From Syntrophaceae bacterium UBA1163 (GTDB lineage: Bacteria > Desulfobacterota > BSN033 > UBA1163), in contig DBZJ01000010.1 of the NCBI GenBank assembly GCA_002311635.1, positions 414 through 38,828 of the forward strand: a stretch of DNA of 38,415 bases, written 5' to 3'. The notes beneath the pieces are model-generated. The model searched no databases. It saw only the letters and a list, made by a program, of their open reading frames with translations, and was not told the DNA's origin. Positions 23,823 through 31,717 of the stretch are shown here, piece by piece. The translations under genes were made by a program, and so were the position numbers. Numbering within the stretch: position 1 is the first letter of the stretch; each line of letters opens with the position of its first letter.

Positions 23823-24803
23823 CTATAGCGGATAACTCCCCACCCTAAAGCGGGACAGATTCTTTTGATACCAATCAATGGTCTCCCTCAGTCCCTCGTC
23901 GAGCGTATATCGGGGCGCCCATTGAAAGAGCTTCTGAGCCAACTGGGTATCAGAAAGAAGTTGCATCACTTCGCTTTTTTCTGGCCGGATTCTCCGGTCC
24001 TCAACCTCAATCTCCACTTTCTTTCCCATCAGATCGAGAATCTTCTTCACCAACTCTTCAATGGAGATGTCTATTCCGGTTCCAATGTTGGCCACTTTCC
24101 CTGCGGCTCCTTCACATTTCCCGACCTGGATAAAACCCATGACCGTATCCTTCACAAAAAGAAAATCCCGCCGGGGCTTGGTATTCCCTAACCGAATTTT
24201 TTTATCATGGATGGCTTGTGAGATGATGGTGGGAATGATCGCCCGGAGGGATTGCCGGGGGCCAAACGTATTAAAGGGCCGAATCGTGACAATGGGAAGC
24301 CCGAATGAAAGGTTGTAACTCTCCGCCAACTTATCCGCTCCAATCTTGCTGGCGGCGTAAGGAGATTGGGCCTGAAGCGGATGTTTTTCATCGATCGGAA
24401 CATATTGACCCGTCCCATAGACTTCACTGGTAGAAGTATGAATGAACCTCTCCAGTGTGCCCTCCTCAAGACAGGCGTTCAGAAGATGAGCCGTGCCCGC
24501 GACATTTGTTTGAATGAAGTCGAACGGGTGAACGTAAGAATAGGGGATGGCGATGAGGGCACCCAGATGAAAAATTTTATGACACCCCTTGACCGCCTTT
24601 CTCACGCCATCCGGATCCTTCAGATCCCCCGAGATCACTTCAATTTGGTCTTGAATGTCCTTGGGCAGCTCTTCCAAAAGGCCCCTGTCATCCCTCGAAT
24701 TGTATCGGACAAAGGCCCTCACCTCTTCTCCCTGTCTGACCAATTCTTCAGTGAGATGGCTTCCGATAAAACCTCCGGCTCCCGTCACTAAAATCTTTCC
24801 CAT
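23823..24803 (-). CDS. NAD-dependent nucleotide-sugar 4,6-dehydratase (LegB-like)
   Basis: Extended SDR enzyme of 326 residues. NAD motif GAGGFIG (8-14), catalytic STSEVYG (124-130, with the Glu expected of 4,6-dehydratases) and Tyr149/Lys153 in SPYAASK. RPFNTFGPRQSLRAIIPTII and LGNTKPRRDFLFVKDTVMGF match the group that includes LegB, which makes UDP-4-keto-6-deoxy-GlcNAc. With the DegT aminotransferase it would give a 4-amino-4,6-dideoxy sugar (inference; GDP-mannose or dTDP-glucose remain possible substrates). ATG at 24801-24803 with AGGGG six bases upstream. Its stop is followed by the CGTGTCCGTG repeat of the copy 2 cassette. Confidence 0.88.
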   Translation of the reverse strand: MGKILVTGAGGFIGSHLTEELVRQGEEVRAFVRYNSRDDRGLLEELPKDIQDQIEVISGDLKDPDGVRKAVKGCHKIFHLGALIAIPYSYVHPFDFIQTNVAGTAHLLNACLEEGTLERFIHTSTSEVYGTGQYVPIDEKHPLQAQSPYAASKIGADKLAESYNLSFGLPIVTIRPFNTFGPRQSLRAIIPTIISQAIHDKKIRLGNTKPRRDFLFVKDTVMGFIQVGKCEGAAGKVANIGTGIDISIEELVKKILDLMGKKVEIEVEDRRIRPEKSEVMQLLSDTQLAQKLFQWAPRYTLDEGLRETIDWYQKNLSRFRVGSYPL

Positions 24804-24849
24804 AAAAGCCCCTCATCGATTATTATTTCTTACTACACGCAGCGGACAT

Positions 24850-25323
24850 GAAATCACAAACTCCAAATTCCAAATAACAAATAAATTCCAATCACCAATA
24901 ACCAAACGACCAAAACTACTCTGATTTTACAAGAATAGAGGAAAATATCTTTTTTAACTCAGAAGCCTCATTAAAGACCCTTTGCCCTTCTTCCTCAAAT
25001 TTTCCATCATTGGTTTCATAAATCAACCTTAACCAATAGGCTGATTCTTTTGCCTCTTTGCGGCATATCTTAATTCTCATTATAAAATCTTTCTTACTTA
25101 AAGCTTCGTTAGCCTCAATGTAATTGGCTCCAACTGAACCTGAAGCGCCTACCGCTTGCCTCGAATATTCCAGGTTGAAGACATTTCTTGGTAATTGCTT
25201 TACGTAAAAAGCAACATCTTCGGCAAATTTAAAAGTCCTGTCTTCTAAATCATACTGTTTGGCATTTTGGATTTTGTTCATTGGAGCTTGTTTGTTATTT
25301 GGTGCTTGGGGTTTGGTGCTTTC
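24850..25323. mobile_element. Four-helix-bundle cassette, copy 3, with unrelated AT-rich inverted repeats
   Basis: The left arm (24850-24891) and right arm (25281-25323) are imperfect inverted repeats sharing a perfect 12-base core, CCAAATAACAAA (24870-24881) against TTTGTTATTTGG (25291-25302). The arms have no similarity to the CGTGTCCGTG arms of copies 1 and 2. The right arm starts at the gene's ATG and ends three bases from the nucleotidyltransferase stop codon. Confidence 0.55.
24916..25281 (-). CDS. Four-helix-bundle protein (S23/IVP family), divergent copy 3
   Basis: 121 residues. Family signatures: LEDRTFKFAEDVAFYVKQLP, SRQAVGASGSVGANYIEANEA, KDFIMRIKICRKEAKESAYWLRLI and a helical tail ASELKKIFSSILVKSE. 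It belongs to a different branch from copies 1 and 2 (GANYIEANEALSKKDF replaces PMNLMEGAHRLGRKEY). ATG at 25279-25281; no SD is visible because the right inverted-repeat arm abuts the start, so expression is uncertain. It lies between the dehydratase and the nucleotidyltransferase. Confidence 0.88.
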   Translation of the reverse strand: MNKIQNAKQYDLEDRTFKFAEDVAFYVKQLPRNVFNLEYSRQAVGASGSVGANYIEANEALSKKDFIMRIKICRKEAKESAYWLRLIYETNDGKFEEEGQRVFNEASELKKIFSSILVKSE

Positions 25324-25326
25324 TTA

Positions 25327-26043
25327 TTATCCCTTTTCGTATAATAACTTTTTCCTCATCTCCTGGAATTTCCTCTGCGCCTCCTTATAGTCTTCGTGCC
25401 TGCCAATGTCCAGCCAAAAGTCATTACTGGGACGACAGACGACTTTCACCCTTTGCCGTAGAAGCTTCTGGATCAATTCTGGAAAATCCAGATATTTTTT
25501 AGAGGGAATCCATTCTAATACCCTTTTCTCAAAAACATAGATCCCCATGCTGACAGAGTAAGAGAGCGTTGGTTTTTCAGTATATCGGGTCAACCGATGA
25601 GTACGATCGCATTCCATGACTCCCAATTCCAGTTGGACTTTCTTCTGGCTCATGGCAATCGTGACCATCCCTCGATGTTGGCGATGATATCTGATCAACT
25701 TTTGATAGTTGAGAGTGGTGAGGATATCTCCGTTCATTACTAGAAAAGTCTCCGGAAGGTTCGGGATGATGGTAAGAGGACCGGCCGTTCCAAGAGGCTT
25801 CTCTTCTCTCGAATAACGAATGGCCACTCCGTACCGGCTCCCGTCTCCGAAATAGGCCGAGAGAAGCGACTCGGATTGTTGACTCACTGTGAACACCATC
25901 TCGCTGATCCTGAAATGGGCTAACTGTCTGACAATCACTTCAAGAATGGGCATCCCGTCCACCGGCATTAACGGTTTAGGGAATACCGTTGTATAGGGGG
26001 CAAGTCTGGTCCCCTTTCCTCCAGCCAAAATGATCGCCTTCAA
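25327..26043 (-). CDS. Sugar nucleotidyltransferase (RmlA/HddC-type)
   Basis: 238 residues activating a sugar 1-phosphate with an NTP. The N-terminal MKAIILAGGKGTRLAPYTTVFPKPLMPV carries the G-G-x-G-T-R loop and the PKP lysine; VMNGDILTTLN holds the metal-binding Asp; MGIYVFEKRVLEWIP and the C-terminal WLDIGRHEDYKEAQ match the HddC/RfbA-like group. The TTG start at 26041-26043 is supported by GGAGGGG about seven bases upstream. It probably supplies an NDP-sugar to the local glycosyltransferases. Its stop is followed within three bases by the copy 3 four-helix-bundle cassette. Confidence 0.9.
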   Translation of the reverse strand: MKAIILAGGKGTRLAPYTTVFPKPLMPVDGMPILEVIVRQLAHFRISEMVFTVSQQSESLLSAYFGDGSRYGVAIRYSREEKPLGTAGPLTIIPNLPETFLVMNGDILTTLNYQKLIRYHRQHRGMVTIAMSQKKVQLELGVMECDRTHRLTRYTEKPTLSYSVSMGIYVFEKRVLEWIPSKKYLDFPELIQKLLRQRVKVVCRPSNDFWLDIGRHEDYKEAQRKFQEMRKKLLYEKG

Positions 26044-26109
26044 TTTTTTCCCCTCCGCTTCTTCGTACCCTATTCCTCACCGAATTAAATATCGTGGCGC
26101 TATAGCACA

Positions 26110-27264
26110 TTAATGGTCTAAATATCTTGCAAGGTTTTCGTAAATTGTCCGAGCGGCTTTTTCTACACTCAGAATGGAAATAACGCTATCTCTATTCTGT
26201 ATAAATTCAGAACGATTTTTTATCTTACTCATTCTCTCCATCGCCTCTGCCAGTTTTGCGTGATCCTCACTTGGAACAACGTATCCAAGACGGTATTGTT
26301 CAACGAGGTACCTCATATCACCGACATCGGCGACGATAAGAGGCTTCTGAGCCTCTACGGCTTCTCTTAAGACAAGGGGGATGGTTTCACTCCGAGATGG
26401 AATAATCACACAATCGGCATGCCCAAGCAAACTCTGATAATCTCCATCTTCTATTTTTCCCGTCAAAATGACCCTATGCCCAAGTCCCACTCCGTGAATT
26501 TGGTTAGAGAGGGCCTTGTATTCTTCTCCCTCGCCGACAATGTATGAACGGAATTCGATTCCTCTTTCATTGAGAGCCTTAGCGGCATTGATTAAAATGT
26601 CTTGTCCTTTCATACGATGAAGACGACCCACCGTCAGCGTCACAAAAAGTCCATCGTCTTTCAACGGCTTAAAATTGGACCTCTTATCTCCTATTTTCCG
26701 ACTGGTGGGGGCAAAATGGCATTTCTTTTCTCCAGCAATCCTTGATGTCTTCTTACAGAGGTCAAATCCATCGGCGAAAAGGACTGAAGCATGACGGGCC
26801 ACGAGCCGGACAAATTTCCGGGTCACCGGGTGTTCGGCTGCCACAAGAACGTCTGAACCCAATGCTCTTGCTGCATAAGGCACCCCGGTAAGCCTTGAAA
26901 CGCCATATGAAATCAAACCAGCCGGAATAAGCCACTCTGCAAAAATAAAGTCAGGCTTCCATTGTCTCGCGATTTTGTGACCGACTCGAATTCCATTTAA
27001 GAAAAACTGGATTATCAAGGGAAGGTTGGACATAACCTTCTCAAAAATACTGATGAGGGGTGTATGATTTCCCCTCCAGCCGAAGTAAGTGACTTTGCAT
27101 CCTTCCCATAAGGTTTCTGACTCGGTATGATTGGAGTCACAATTTTGAGTGAGGATGCTTACCTCACATCCTAATTTGTTCAACTCGACAATCAGATCAG
27201 GCAAGAACAAACCTCCCAGTTGCCTTCCACTCGGAAAACTATTTGTAATCAGCAATATTCTCAT
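26110..27264 (-). CDS. Glycosyltransferase family 4 (GT-B fold)
   Basis: 384 residues. The N-terminal acceptor domain begins MRILLITNSFPSGRQLGGLFLPDLI. The C-terminal donor domain has TVGRLHRMKGQDILINAA, YIVGEGEEYKALS, VILTGKIEDGDYQSLLGHADCVIIPSRSETIPLVLREAVEAQKPLIV, with the E-x7-E motif region. This retaining GT-B enzyme would add a sugar in surface-polysaccharide synthesis. ATG at 27262-27264. It is followed by the nucleotidyltransferase gene on the minus strand. Confidence 0.92.
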   Translation of the reverse strand: MRILLITNSFPSGRQLGGLFLPDLIVELNKLGCEVSILTQNCDSNHTESETLWEGCKVTYFGWRGNHTPLISIFEKVMSNLPLIIQFFLNGIRVGHKIARQWKPDFIFAEWLIPAGLISYGVSRLTGVPYAARALGSDVLVAAEHPVTRKFVRLVARHASVLFADGFDLCKKTSRIAGEKKCHFAPTSRKIGDKRSNFKPLKDDGLFVTLTVGRLHRMKGQDILINAAKALNERGIEFRSYIVGEGEEYKALSNQIHGVGLGHRVILTGKIEDGDYQSLLGHADCVIIPSRSETIPLVLREAVEAQKPLIVADVGDMRYLVEQYRLGYVVPSEDHAKLAEAMERMSKIKNRSEFIQNRDSVISILSVEKAARTIYENLARYLDH

Positions 27265-27600
27265 TTTCGTAATCTAATACCCATAGAAAATGATTTCAAA
27301 CCAGGAGATCCCCAGTAACGGATTATTAAAAATCGGCCTTTCCTTCAGCTAATTTGGTTGCTTTTTTGAAGGGCATTACTTGGTTCTCCTAATGTCTTCA
27401 TCGAGGAAGAGTTTGGCCAGTTCAGAATATCTTCACCATTTGGCTGAACAGCGTATCCCGTTTTGGTGAACAGGTTTCATCGACTGCAGTCGCACCTTTG
27501 AGAATCCCTGCTTTGATACTCGATGCCCACTGTGGGATCAATTTCACAGTTCCAATGCCGACCTACCCTTTGAGATGGGCATCGCTACCAAATATGCCTA
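27265..27600. other. Gap upstream of the GT4 gene, no intact gene
   Basis: No convincing frame, RBS or known repeat is seen. It may hold the eroded 3' part of the ATP-grasp pseudogene at 27601-27840, because weak similarity fades out here through stop codons. Confidence 0.35.
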
Positions 27601-27840
27601 GCCTAACACATTTTCTTGCCTGTTTAAGGACATCCCTATTCTCTTTCGGGTTACAACAGGGGCGACGATTTGGAAAATAGACCCCCAGACACGAGGGTTG
27701 ACCTCCATCAAAATCGGCTATTGTGTGTTTGAATCAGGTTTTAACTCCGCCATCGCTAACCCCTGTCGACCGAGCCAAGAGTTCACATCCTCCAGGACGT
27801 TCTGTCGCTATCGGACGGTAGGAAAGAGAATGAAAATTCG
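27601..27840 (-). pseudogene. Decayed ATP-grasp domain gene
   Basis: Reading the minus strand in one frame from 27840 gives RQNVLEDVNSWLGRQ, then GLAMAELKPDSNTQ, then a stop (27718-27720), then PILMEVNPRVWGSIF. This is the conserved ATP-grasp core (GxAMxEFK ... PxLMEVNPRxWGS) containing the metal-binding Glu and Asn. At least two in-frame stops (27808-27810 and 27718-27720) and loss of similarity on both sides show it is non-functional. ATP-grasp ligases are common in exopolysaccharide clusters with deacetylases, FemAB and GT4 proteins, which fits this position between the GT4 and acetyltransferase genes. Confidence 0.6.
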
Positions 27841-27885
27841 CCAGAAAAAATACTCTAAACGTGATAAGATTCCTCCGGTCGGGAA

Positions 27886-28422
27886 TCATCTTTTTATTCC
27901 TTTGATGATTTTTGCAGGAACTCCTCCTACCATCACATTAGGAGGTACATCTTCGGTGACTACGGCTCCTGCAGCAACAATCGAATTTTCTCCTATCGTA
28001 ACCTTTGGCAGTACCACCACATTGATAGCTAACCACGCACCGCGCTTGATGGTGACGGGCCCGAATACCTTCGTCTCTTCATCACCCCAAATCTCCCTGA
28101 TGGGTTCGGTGGGGTCGGAATGGGTCAAAATGGTAACATGTCCGGCAAGAGATACATGATCTTCTATAGTAATAAGCCCAGGGGCAACCGAATCCAGCCA
28201 ACACCCCAGTCCAATGAAAACATGGTTTCCAATAGTTACACCACGCATTCTTTGGAGAGCCACTCGTAAGGACGGAGGTAGCGGCAACGAGCTCATGGCC
28301 AGCGACGACAAAATGCGGCCGTAAATTCCGCTTAGAAGACATCTTATAGATCTCTCTTCAAGCTTTGCCGTACCAAGCTGTCTTTGCACCCATCTCAAAG
28401 TAACCTCCTGCAAATTCGACAT
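27886..28422 (-). CDS. Left-handed beta-helix O-acetyltransferase (WbbJ/LacA type)
   Basis: 178 residues. After a helical N-terminus, hexapeptide repeats run from about residue 60: GVTIGNHVFIGLGCWLDS, ITIEDHVSLAGHVTILTHSD, VFGPVTIKRGAWLAINVVVLPKVTIGENSIVAAGAVVTEDVPPNVMVGGVPAKIIK. The HSD motif includes the likely catalytic His. It probably O-acetylates a sugar of the surface polysaccharide. ATG at 28420-28422. Confidence 0.9.
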   Translation of the reverse strand: MSNLQEVTLRWVQRQLGTAKLEERSIRCLLSGIYGRILSSLAMSSLPLPPSLRVALQRMRGVTIGNHVFIGLGCWLDSVAPGLITIEDHVSLAGHVTILTHSDPTEPIREIWGDEETKVFGPVTIKRGAWLAINVVVLPKVTIGENSIVAAGAVVTEDVPPNVMVGGVPAKIIKGIKR

Positions 28423-28602
28423 AATTTATTTCCTTGCCTTGAGAAATTATGGCCCAGAAGTTTTTCCCTATATTAATACCGACCTCTTTTCACTAATCCT
28501 TCCACAAGCTGCTGGAGTCGAACAAAGGCCTTCCTAAACGATTTTTAAATTCGAATGATATATTAACGCCGATAGAAAGGTGAGTATGACCTTCTGTAAT
28601 CC

Positions 28603-29379
28603 TTATCTTCTCAAGCTCCTGACGATCTTTTTTAACACGATGGCCCCCATGTCCATTCCAGCCGCCTGCAAAAGTCCAACCCCCCCACACGGCCACCTTT
28701 CAGGGTGACAACTCAGCAAAATCATCGGCTCCTTTTCTGGAACAAGCATTTCGCCAAGACTGAACGGTGATGAAGGAATTTTGAAATTCCTACCAACAGA
28801 CCTGTCTCGAAGGTTGTGTTGACTCCCAAAGGTGCCTCCTGTGTCTGTCACGTATAAAATCTTTGAAAAATCCATATCGACCATGGGTTCTCCGACAAGG
28901 CTAAATCTTTTCAATGGCAATCTTTTCCGGATGTCTGCATTATAATATCTTGAGAGAGGACTGCCGTGGGCGCTCACCGTTTTAACATCGGCGATTTTGC
29001 GCAGCCCCTCCAGTTCGTGTCCAAATAATTTAAGCGACGCAGATAAATCGCCCTTCTCCCGAACCATTGTTTCATAATGAAAACCGATTTCATGGCCCAA
29101 CGCAGCAATTTTCTTTATACTCCCGGAGGGAAACGCCCCTTTTCTACCACACCTGAAGTAGTAAGTGGATGAAACATTCAAATCATGTTCGGCCTGAGCC
29201 ATCTTCACCGCACGGCTTGAGAATCTATCCACATCGTGCCTTAAAAAGATGAAGGGAGGGATTACCCCTTCATAATAAGTTTTCACGGGGCCGAAAGAAT
29301 ATCCCTTTTTTTTAAGGAATTCTAATAGTTTTTTATAGTCAGACAGAAGAAATGCCATCGTCTTTTTTATTACAATCAT
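28603..29379 (-). CDS. Polysaccharide deacetylase-like protein (carbohydrate esterase 4 fold)
   Basis: 258 residues. FLRHDVDRFSSRAVKMA contains the metal-binding/catalytic Asp pair, GHEIGFHYETM the H-x3-H-type metal site, and SAHGSPLSRYYNADIRK and ILLSCHPERWPCG later conserved residues. It is shorter and more divergent than secreted PDA enzymes and lacks a signal peptide, so a cytoplasmic substrate is possible. This layout is common for PDA-like proteins in glycan clusters. ATG at 29377-29379. It lies 18 bases downstream of the GT2 stop, so the two are probably co-transcribed. Confidence 0.85.
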   Translation of the reverse strand: MIVIKKTMAFLLSDYKKLLEFLKKKGYSFGPVKTYYEGVIPPFIFLRHDVDRFSSRAVKMAQAEHDLNVSSTYYFRCGRKGAFPSGSIKKIAALGHEIGFHYETMVREKGDLSASLKLFGHELEGLRKIADVKTVSAHGSPLSRYYNADIRKRLPLKRFSLVGEPMVDMDFSKILYVTDTGGTFGSQHNLRDRSVGRNFKIPSSPFSLGEMLVPEKEPMILLSCHPERWPCGGVGLLQAAGMDMGAIVLKKIVRSLRR

Positions 29380-29397
29380 TTGACGTAATTTTAGGTC

Positions 29398-30345
29398 CTA
29401 TTTCAATTGTTTGTTATACTCCATATCAAACCACATGGCGAAGAAGAGCGTTTGAAGACCCGAGATCGCAAAGAAGGCTGCGAACAAAGCGCTTGTTGCA
29501 GCCACAGGTCCGACGAACAGTCGATAAATAAGAAGATAGCAGCCAAAAACGAAACCAATAGGGGTGAGGATGAAACCCAATGAATAAAAAAGCACCAGGG
29601 GATGAAAGTCCCGGATGATGTATTTTTCCTTGAGCCGCCATAAAAAAAGTTTCAGAAGAAGAAGGGAAAGGGTGAAAATGACTTCGGAAATTCTGATGCC
29701 CGAACGTTCCCCGATCCCATAAATGGGGCTGACCGAGACATCCCTGACCCTGAAACCGTAGACATTCAGCCTCACCAAAAAGTCGTTAGGCATTCCGTAA
29801 CGTTTGTAAACGCCGTCAAGATCGATGGTCTTTAGAACCTCCAGACGGACGGCTCCATAGCCTGATTGCGAATCTGCCACGTGCCAATATCCAGAGGCGA
29901 TCTTCGTCAAAAAAGAAAGAACGGCATTTCCCAGATAACGCGTCTTGGGGATGATTCTCCAGGCCTTACCCGTGAAAAGGCGATTGCCTTTTGAATAATC
30001 CACTTCCTCATCGGCCACAGGGTCCAATAAATTGGGAAGGTCTTTCGGGTCCATCTGTGCGTCTCCTGCCATGACCACACTGACGGATATTTCATTATCC
30101 CGCGCCCATTTGTAGCCAGTGACGATGGCGCCGCCGACCCCTTCGTTTTTTGGATGACGCAAATAGACGATCCGGGGATCTTCCTTCTGATGGACTTTCA
30201 CGACCTCGCCCGTTCCATCGCTGCTGGCATCGTCTACCACGACGATGTGGTCAACAAAGGTCGGAACCGTTTCAAGAACCTTCCCAATCAGGGTCTCTTC
30301 GTTATAGGCTGGAACGATGACAGCAATGATTTTATCCCGGTACAT
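29398..30345 (-). CDS. Glycosyltransferase family 2 with C-terminal membrane helices (DPM1/GtrB-like)
   Basis: 315 residues. The GT-A domain has IIAVIVPAYNEETLIGKVL, VVVDDASSDGTGEVV and VVMAGDAQMDPKDLPNLL (DxD-like metal site), then DSQSGYGAVRLEVLKTI. Two hydrophobic helices (about 248-300) anchor it in the membrane. Such enzymes transfer a sugar from an NDP donor to polyprenyl phosphate, and so could supply the GT-C-like protein encoded at 16468-17757 (inference). ATG at 30343-30345. It is the first gene of the minus-strand surface-glycan series. Confidence 0.9.
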   Translation of the reverse strand: MYRDKIIAVIVPAYNEETLIGKVLETVPTFVDHIVVVDDASSDGTGEVVKVHQKEDPRIVYLRHPKNEGVGGAIVTGYKWARDNEISVSVVMAGDAQMDPKDLPNLLDPVADEEVDYSKGNRLFTGKAWRIIPKTRYLGNAVLSFLTKIASGYWHVADSQSGYGAVRLEVLKTIDLDGVYKRYGMPNDFLVRLNVYGFRVRDVSVSPIYGIGERSGIRISEVIFTLSLLLLKLFLWRLKEKYIIRDFHPLVLFYSLGFILTPIGFVFGCYLLIYRLFVGPVAATSALFAAFFAISGLQTLFFAMWFDMEYNKQLK

Positions 30346-30361
30346 ATTGCCTCATGACTTA

Positions 30362-30483
30362 CGTGTCCGTGTCCGTTTTCCGTGTCCGTGGTTAGCATTG
30401 ATTATAAACAGGACAACTTGAATTCATTGCCTCTTTAGCCAACTCTTCACTCCAAGATTTTACGGACACGTGACACGGTTACG
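30362..30483. repeat. Gene-less CGTGTCCGTG inverted-repeat element
   Basis: CGTGTCCGTGTCCG arms (from 30362) face CGGACACGTGACACGG arms (ending 30483) across about 70 bases without a credible gene. This lies in the divergent space between GT2 and the dehydrogenase gene, the one site in this window where no neighbouring gene ends. Confidence 0.65.
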
Positions 30484-30685
30484 TTCTTATGAAGTCATTG
30501 GATATCACATAGATGGGAGGGTGTCAATCCCTCCCTTAATGAATCGTTCGTCGTTCATCGTCTAACGGAACGGACATTTAACCTTCGATCCCGCGTTTCG
30601 CGGAAACGCAGGGCCTTGCGTTTATCGAAAGGGCCGTGCCATAGAACATCCCTTCATTCTGCGGACGGAGCTCTCGAAAAATGGA
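30484..30685. other. Divergent intergenic region with a hairpin
   Basis: GGGAGGG (30515-30521) pairs with CCCTCCC (30529-30535) around a 7-base loop, with only two T after it, so a terminator is doubtful. A second palindromic stretch CGCGTTTCGCGG lies near 30592. No gene is seen. Confidence 0.4.
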
Positions 30686-30714
30686 TTGACATCGGGAAGG
30701 GATTATCTTAATTT
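30686..30714 (+). promoter_or_regulatory. Possible promoter for the dehydrogenase-thiolase pair
   Basis: TTGACA (30686-30691), a 17-base spacer and TAATTT (30709-30714), about 55 bases before the ATG at 30770. The -35 is perfect; the -10 matches only three of six bases. Confidence 0.35.
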
Positions 30715-30769
30715 ACGTGAAAAACTTAGTTAAATCTATAAGAAACTAATTCCCAAGGCAGGAGGGGTT

Positions 30770-31624
30770 ATGGACATCGAAATGATTGGAGTGTTGGGTG
30801 CAGGTTCCATGGGGAACGGAATTGCTCAGGTGGCCGCACAGGCTGGATACCAGGTGGTGATGAGAGATATCGAAGACCGTTTCGTCGAAAACGGCCTCAA
30901 AGCTATTCAAAAGTTTTTCGCCAAAAGCATCGAAAAAGGGAAGATGACCGAAGAACAGAGGAAAGCGATCCTCGGCAGAATCAAAGGGACGACCCGAATG
31001 GAAGAATTGAAGGACGCAGACTTTGTAATTGAAGCGGTCTTCGAGGACCTGGAGCTGAAGAAAAATATCTTCAAACAAATAGATGAACTGACACGACCTG
31101 ACGTGATCCTCACCAGCAACACTTCGTCCATGTCGATTACGGAAATTGCCATGTCCACCAGGCGGCGTGAGAAGGTGGCGGGGATGCACTTCTTCAACCC
31201 TGCCCCGCTCATGAGGCTGGTGGAGGTCATACGGGGATACGAGACAAACGATGAGACGGTCCTCCGGATCATGGAGGTCGCGAAGAAGATGGGAAAAGAA
31301 CCGGTCGAGGTGAAGAAGGATACTCCGGGATTTATCGTCAATCGCCTGATGATGCCCCACTTTATCGAAGCGGTCAGGATGTTAGAAGAAGGGGTCGCCA
31401 CCGTCGAGGACATCGATAAGGCGGTCAAGCTGGGGTTGAACTATCCTATGGGCCCGTTCGAGTTGATGGATCTAACCGGCGTCGAGATTTCTCACCATGT
31501 CATCGAATATCTTTATAAAGAATTAAATAAGGAGAGCAAATGGTCTCTCCCCAGCCTGATGAAGTCAATGGTCCGGGCGGGAAAACTGGGTAGAAAAACC
31601 GGAGAAGGCTGGTATAAATACTAG
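30770..31624 (+). CDS. 3-hydroxyacyl-CoA dehydrogenase (3-hydroxybutyryl-CoA dehydrogenase type)
   Basis: Oxidises (S)-3-hydroxyacyl-CoA with NAD or runs in reverse. 284 residues, the usual stand-alone short form. Nucleotide-binding GAGSMGNG (10-17), SNTSSMSITEIA, the catalytic region GMHFFNPAPLMRLVEVI with His140 and Glu152, DTPGFIVNRLMMPHFIEAV and the C-terminal GRKTGEGWYKY are all intact. The ATG at 30770 is preceded by GGAGGGG. It is followed by a thiolase on the same strand, so the pair covers the last two steps of beta-oxidation or of acyl-CoA elongation. No enoyl-CoA hydratase, acyl-CoA dehydrogenase or ligase is adjacent. Confidence 0.95.
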   Translation: MDIEMIGVLGAGSMGNGIAQVAAQAGYQVVMRDIEDRFVENGLKAIQKFFAKSIEKGKMTEEQRKAILGRIKGTTRMEELKDADFVIEAVFEDLELKKNIFKQIDELTRPDVILTSNTSSMSITEIAMSTRRREKVAGMHFFNPAPLMRLVEVIRGYETNDETVLRIMEVAKKMGKEPVEVKKDTPGFIVNRLMMPHFIEAVRMLEEGVATVEDIDKAVKLGLNYPMGPFELMDLTGVEISHHVIEYLYKELNKESKWSLPSLMKSMVRAGKLGRKTGEGWYKY

Positions 31625-31628
31625 AAAA

Positions 31629-31691
31629 CGTGTCCGTGTCACGTGTCGCGTGGCTGTAAAATCTAATAACGGACACGGACCACGGGTCACG
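31629..31691. repeat. CGTGTCCGTG inverted-repeat element between dehydrogenase and thiolase
   Basis: CGTGTCCGTGTCACGTGTCG (from 31629) faces CGGACACGGACCACGGGTCA across a 15-base AT-rich centre. It begins four bases after the dehydrogenase TAG and ends 10 bases before the SD of the thiolase gene. The transcript would form a long hairpin within the operon. Confidence 0.75.
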
Positions 31692-31717
31692 TCGTTTTCC
31701 AAAAAGGAGGAGACGTT

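Noticed and set aside
28493..28696. Minus-strand ORF past the deacetylase end
   Set aside because: It is a different frame of the deacetylase 3' end with no family resemblance or RBS.
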